A stretch of 64,000 nucleotides of DNA from Trochalopteron elliotii (lineage: Eukaryota > Chordata > Aves > Passeriformes > Leiothrichidae). The notes under the pieces were generated by a model, which searched no databases, was not told the origin of the DNA, and saw nothing but the letters and a program-made list of their open reading frames with translations. The DNA is taken from positions 248,001 to 312,000 of the forward strand of contig JANPWX010000455.1 of the NCBI GenBank assembly GCA_024734555.1. Direction: 5' to 3'. This document shows, in pieces, positions 61,721-64,000 of this stretch. The position numbers were made by a program, and so were the translations under genes. The number at the start of each line of letters is the position of its first letter. Position 1 is the stretch's first letter.

Positions 61721-64000
61721 GTACATGGAGGCCAAAAGGAGGTGAATACTCACCACACTTGTTTTCTGTGTCCATCAACCATAACCAGCAGGTTCTGAGA
61801 GTGGCACTGGAAATCACCAGAAATGCAGCTGTGCTGGCATTTCCTTGTAATCCAGGCAGATGGATCAGTGGCTGCTCTTTGAAAACATCTTGTCTTCTTG
61901 TATCAAATCGTTAAGATCCCAATAAACTGGAAGAGCAATTCCTGAGGTCCTTTATTGACCCCAGACAGGACTTTAGCTCTGGGATATCCCATCTGTAGCT
62001 TCACCAGTTGCTTTCTGCAGTAAACATGACATTCACTTTATGGCAGGTTCATGTGTGATGGCTCTCATTGGGCCTGAAGCAGAGCATGCTCCCTAAAAAA
62101 ATACAAATGCATAATTGATGAGTTATGTTAAATTCCACAAGGGTTAATTTATTCTTTTTTTTCATTTAGTAGCTCAACCCAGAGAGTTCTGAGGTCTGAT
62201 GTCAGGAGTTTCATCCTTTGCCAAGATCCAGCTGCCACAGTGTTTGTGTTCAAGAGCTCAGCAACGTCCCTCATCTCTCTACTGGTGTAGAAGACAGGGA
62301 AAAAACCCCTCTAAAATAGTCACAGCCTTTCAGTCAACTCTAACTCTGCCTTGTCATCTCCTTTAATTTTTTTTTTCCAAAGCAGTAAATGTTTAAAATA
62401 ACCCAAACAATGAAATAGGAAATACTGGCCACTTTCTAAGGTTTCTCTCAGTCATTGGTCCACGTAGGTTACTTGGAATGAAAGAAAACTCAGACAGAGG
62501 CAGAACCAGCCTGGTGTCCAAGCTCAGCAAGCTCCTGATGGAAAAATCTGGAAAACTCCCCAGTCCACAGCAGTACTGTGCATTTATGAGCTGCAAATGA
62601 ACAGGGATACCTCCAGTTTATTTTTACCAAGGACTCCTGACCTGTCTTTAGTGAGTTCTTCCCATGGAAAAAGTTGATTGAATCCACATTCACATAGACT
62701 GTTTCCATTTCTACTGTTTAATCCATTTGTCTTTTAAAAATACTCTCCTGATAAAGGTTCAGAGAAATCATGAGAAAAAAAAAAAAGCAAACACACAGGA
62801 AGATATAAGATTTGTGGAAAGAGCAAGTGAGGACAGAGACTTTGAAGTGAGCTGTTACATCCTTTATATCATAATATTCTAGATTTTTTTTACTTTTCTT
62901 ATATTAAATTTCACCTGATAGCTGAGATTCTAGCCAGAAAACCTAATTATAAGGCAGAAAAGAAGAAAGTGGTGAAATTTTGTCTATGTCCTTAATCACT
63001 CTTTGATTTTTATCAAGCCAAGGCATAATAAACATCACCTGCAATTATCTCCCACGCAGAAAGATGACTTCCTTTTGTCAGGAATATCTGTCAGCCAGAC
63101 CCAGGAGCCCTGGGTTTTTATTACTTGGGGCTCCAGGAACACCTGCATTTTCTTGGCAAGCTCTGGAGAGGAAAATGCTTTAACAGTGTTCATGTTAGGA
63201 ATTTCCTCTGCAGTCCTGAGTGCCTCATTGATCTGGTAGCTGTAAAGAGGGAAAAATTAAAGGAGGTGCTGACTGATTTCTTTTCCCAGTGTTGAGGATC
63301 TCCTGCTCTTCATAACAAGTTTTAGCTTTATTAAATTAACCCTAAGTCCCCACTATTGTTATTTGTGTGAGAGCCAAACCCCCTAAAGATTTGGACAGAA
63401 ATCTACAAGTGGGGATTTGCTTTCCTTACAAAGTGCTGATCTTTTTCTCTCAAGTGAAAGAAAAAATGTTAATTATCACTAACAAAAGTGGGGTTTAATT
63501 TCCATTTGAAATCAGTATAATTCAATTAGCTTAAAAGAGATATTTCTCCTCATCCTCTGGGCCTGGGAGGTGAAGAAATAGTGCAGGAGGAGCATCCCTA
63601 CATGTGGAGACACAGGAGATGTTCCTCAGCCCCCCAGCCAGATGATGCTGGATTTTCCTTTTACATCCAGGTGCACTGTTTGAAATGGAAACAATGGCTT
63701 CAAAGATGGCTTTAAGTGCAGAGAAATTGAGAAATCTTATTGCAGATCTCTGCAATATTTCTTCATTTGCAAACAGTGCTGTTGCCTTGGATTTCCAGCT
63801 ACCATCATCCCTCTCCTCTGGACTCTGTCTTCTCCCCCTTTTTGATTCCAGCTGCGTAAGGTCACACTGGATTTTCGATTTATTTTCTTCTAATCTTTCC
63901 TGCAAACCTTCTGACATTTATTCACTGTTAATGAAGGGAAGCAACCAAAACTCAAACCTCTGCTACTTTCCTTCATTTTTTTCCCCTCATCAGAGCTCTT

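Larger units (their letters stand above)
55661..64000. other. Sequence upstream of GPR26, no gene seen
   Basis: I see no exon of a recognised gene. It holds CR1 pieces (56815, 58131, 59656, 61556), an 88-bp direct repeat (58247 and 60107), an AT-rich, homeodomain-site-like stretch (59280-59600), and a 128-codon open frame on the minus strand near the right edge (63917-63531) that I cannot assign. Confidence 0.7.

Overview
This is vertebrate nuclear DNA, almost certainly from a bird and possibly a songbird. Evidence: many short CR1 LINE 3'-end fragments (one ending in the expected hexamer tail), several solo endogenous-retrovirus LTRs, compact multi-exon genes with GT-AG introns, and protein sequence that clearly matches two vertebrate genes. 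Species and chromosome cannot be read from the sequence. The CPXM2-GPR26 pair with 3' ends facing each other is the order I know from human chromosome 10q26.

Layout. Positions 1-5890 are intron upstream of the first visible exon. Eight coding exons from 5891 to 23776 (+ strand) encode the last ~459 residues of CPXM2, the carboxypeptidase-like X2 pseudo-enzyme. They hold the whole M14 domain, the transthyretin-like tail and the stop codon. The signal peptide and discoidin-domain exons lie left of the window. The 3' UTR follows, with candidate poly(A) signals at 24286 and 24864. Between about 24.9 and 44.4 kb I see no gene, only CR1 fragments, simple repeats and the probable long 3' UTR of the next gene. 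Three exons on the minus strand (55050 down to 44447) encode a complete 337-residue GPR26, an orphan class A receptor. Its first exon sits in a CpG-rich block beside a polypyrimidine tract that probably marks the promoter. From 55.7 to 64 kb is gene-free upstream sequence with CR1 pieces and an unexplained 88-bp direct repeat.

The two genes are convergent neighbours; nothing suggests a joint pathway. CPXM2 is secreted and binds extracellular matrix. GPR26 is a membrane receptor, mainly neural and reported to signal constitutively through Gs/cAMP.

No new biological system was found. The points most worth a second look are: (1) three LTR-type insertions within 1.6 kb that bracket one CPXM2 exon at under 100 bp on each side, the first with a perfect 6-bp target duplication; (2) CPXM2 with Gln, Asn and Tyr at three positions that are His, Arg and Glu in active M14 enzymes; (3) sharp exon-to-exon changes in third-position GC within CPXM2; (4) an 88-bp repeat present twice 1860 bp apart; (5) an out-of-frame ATG 7 nt upstream of the GPR26 start.
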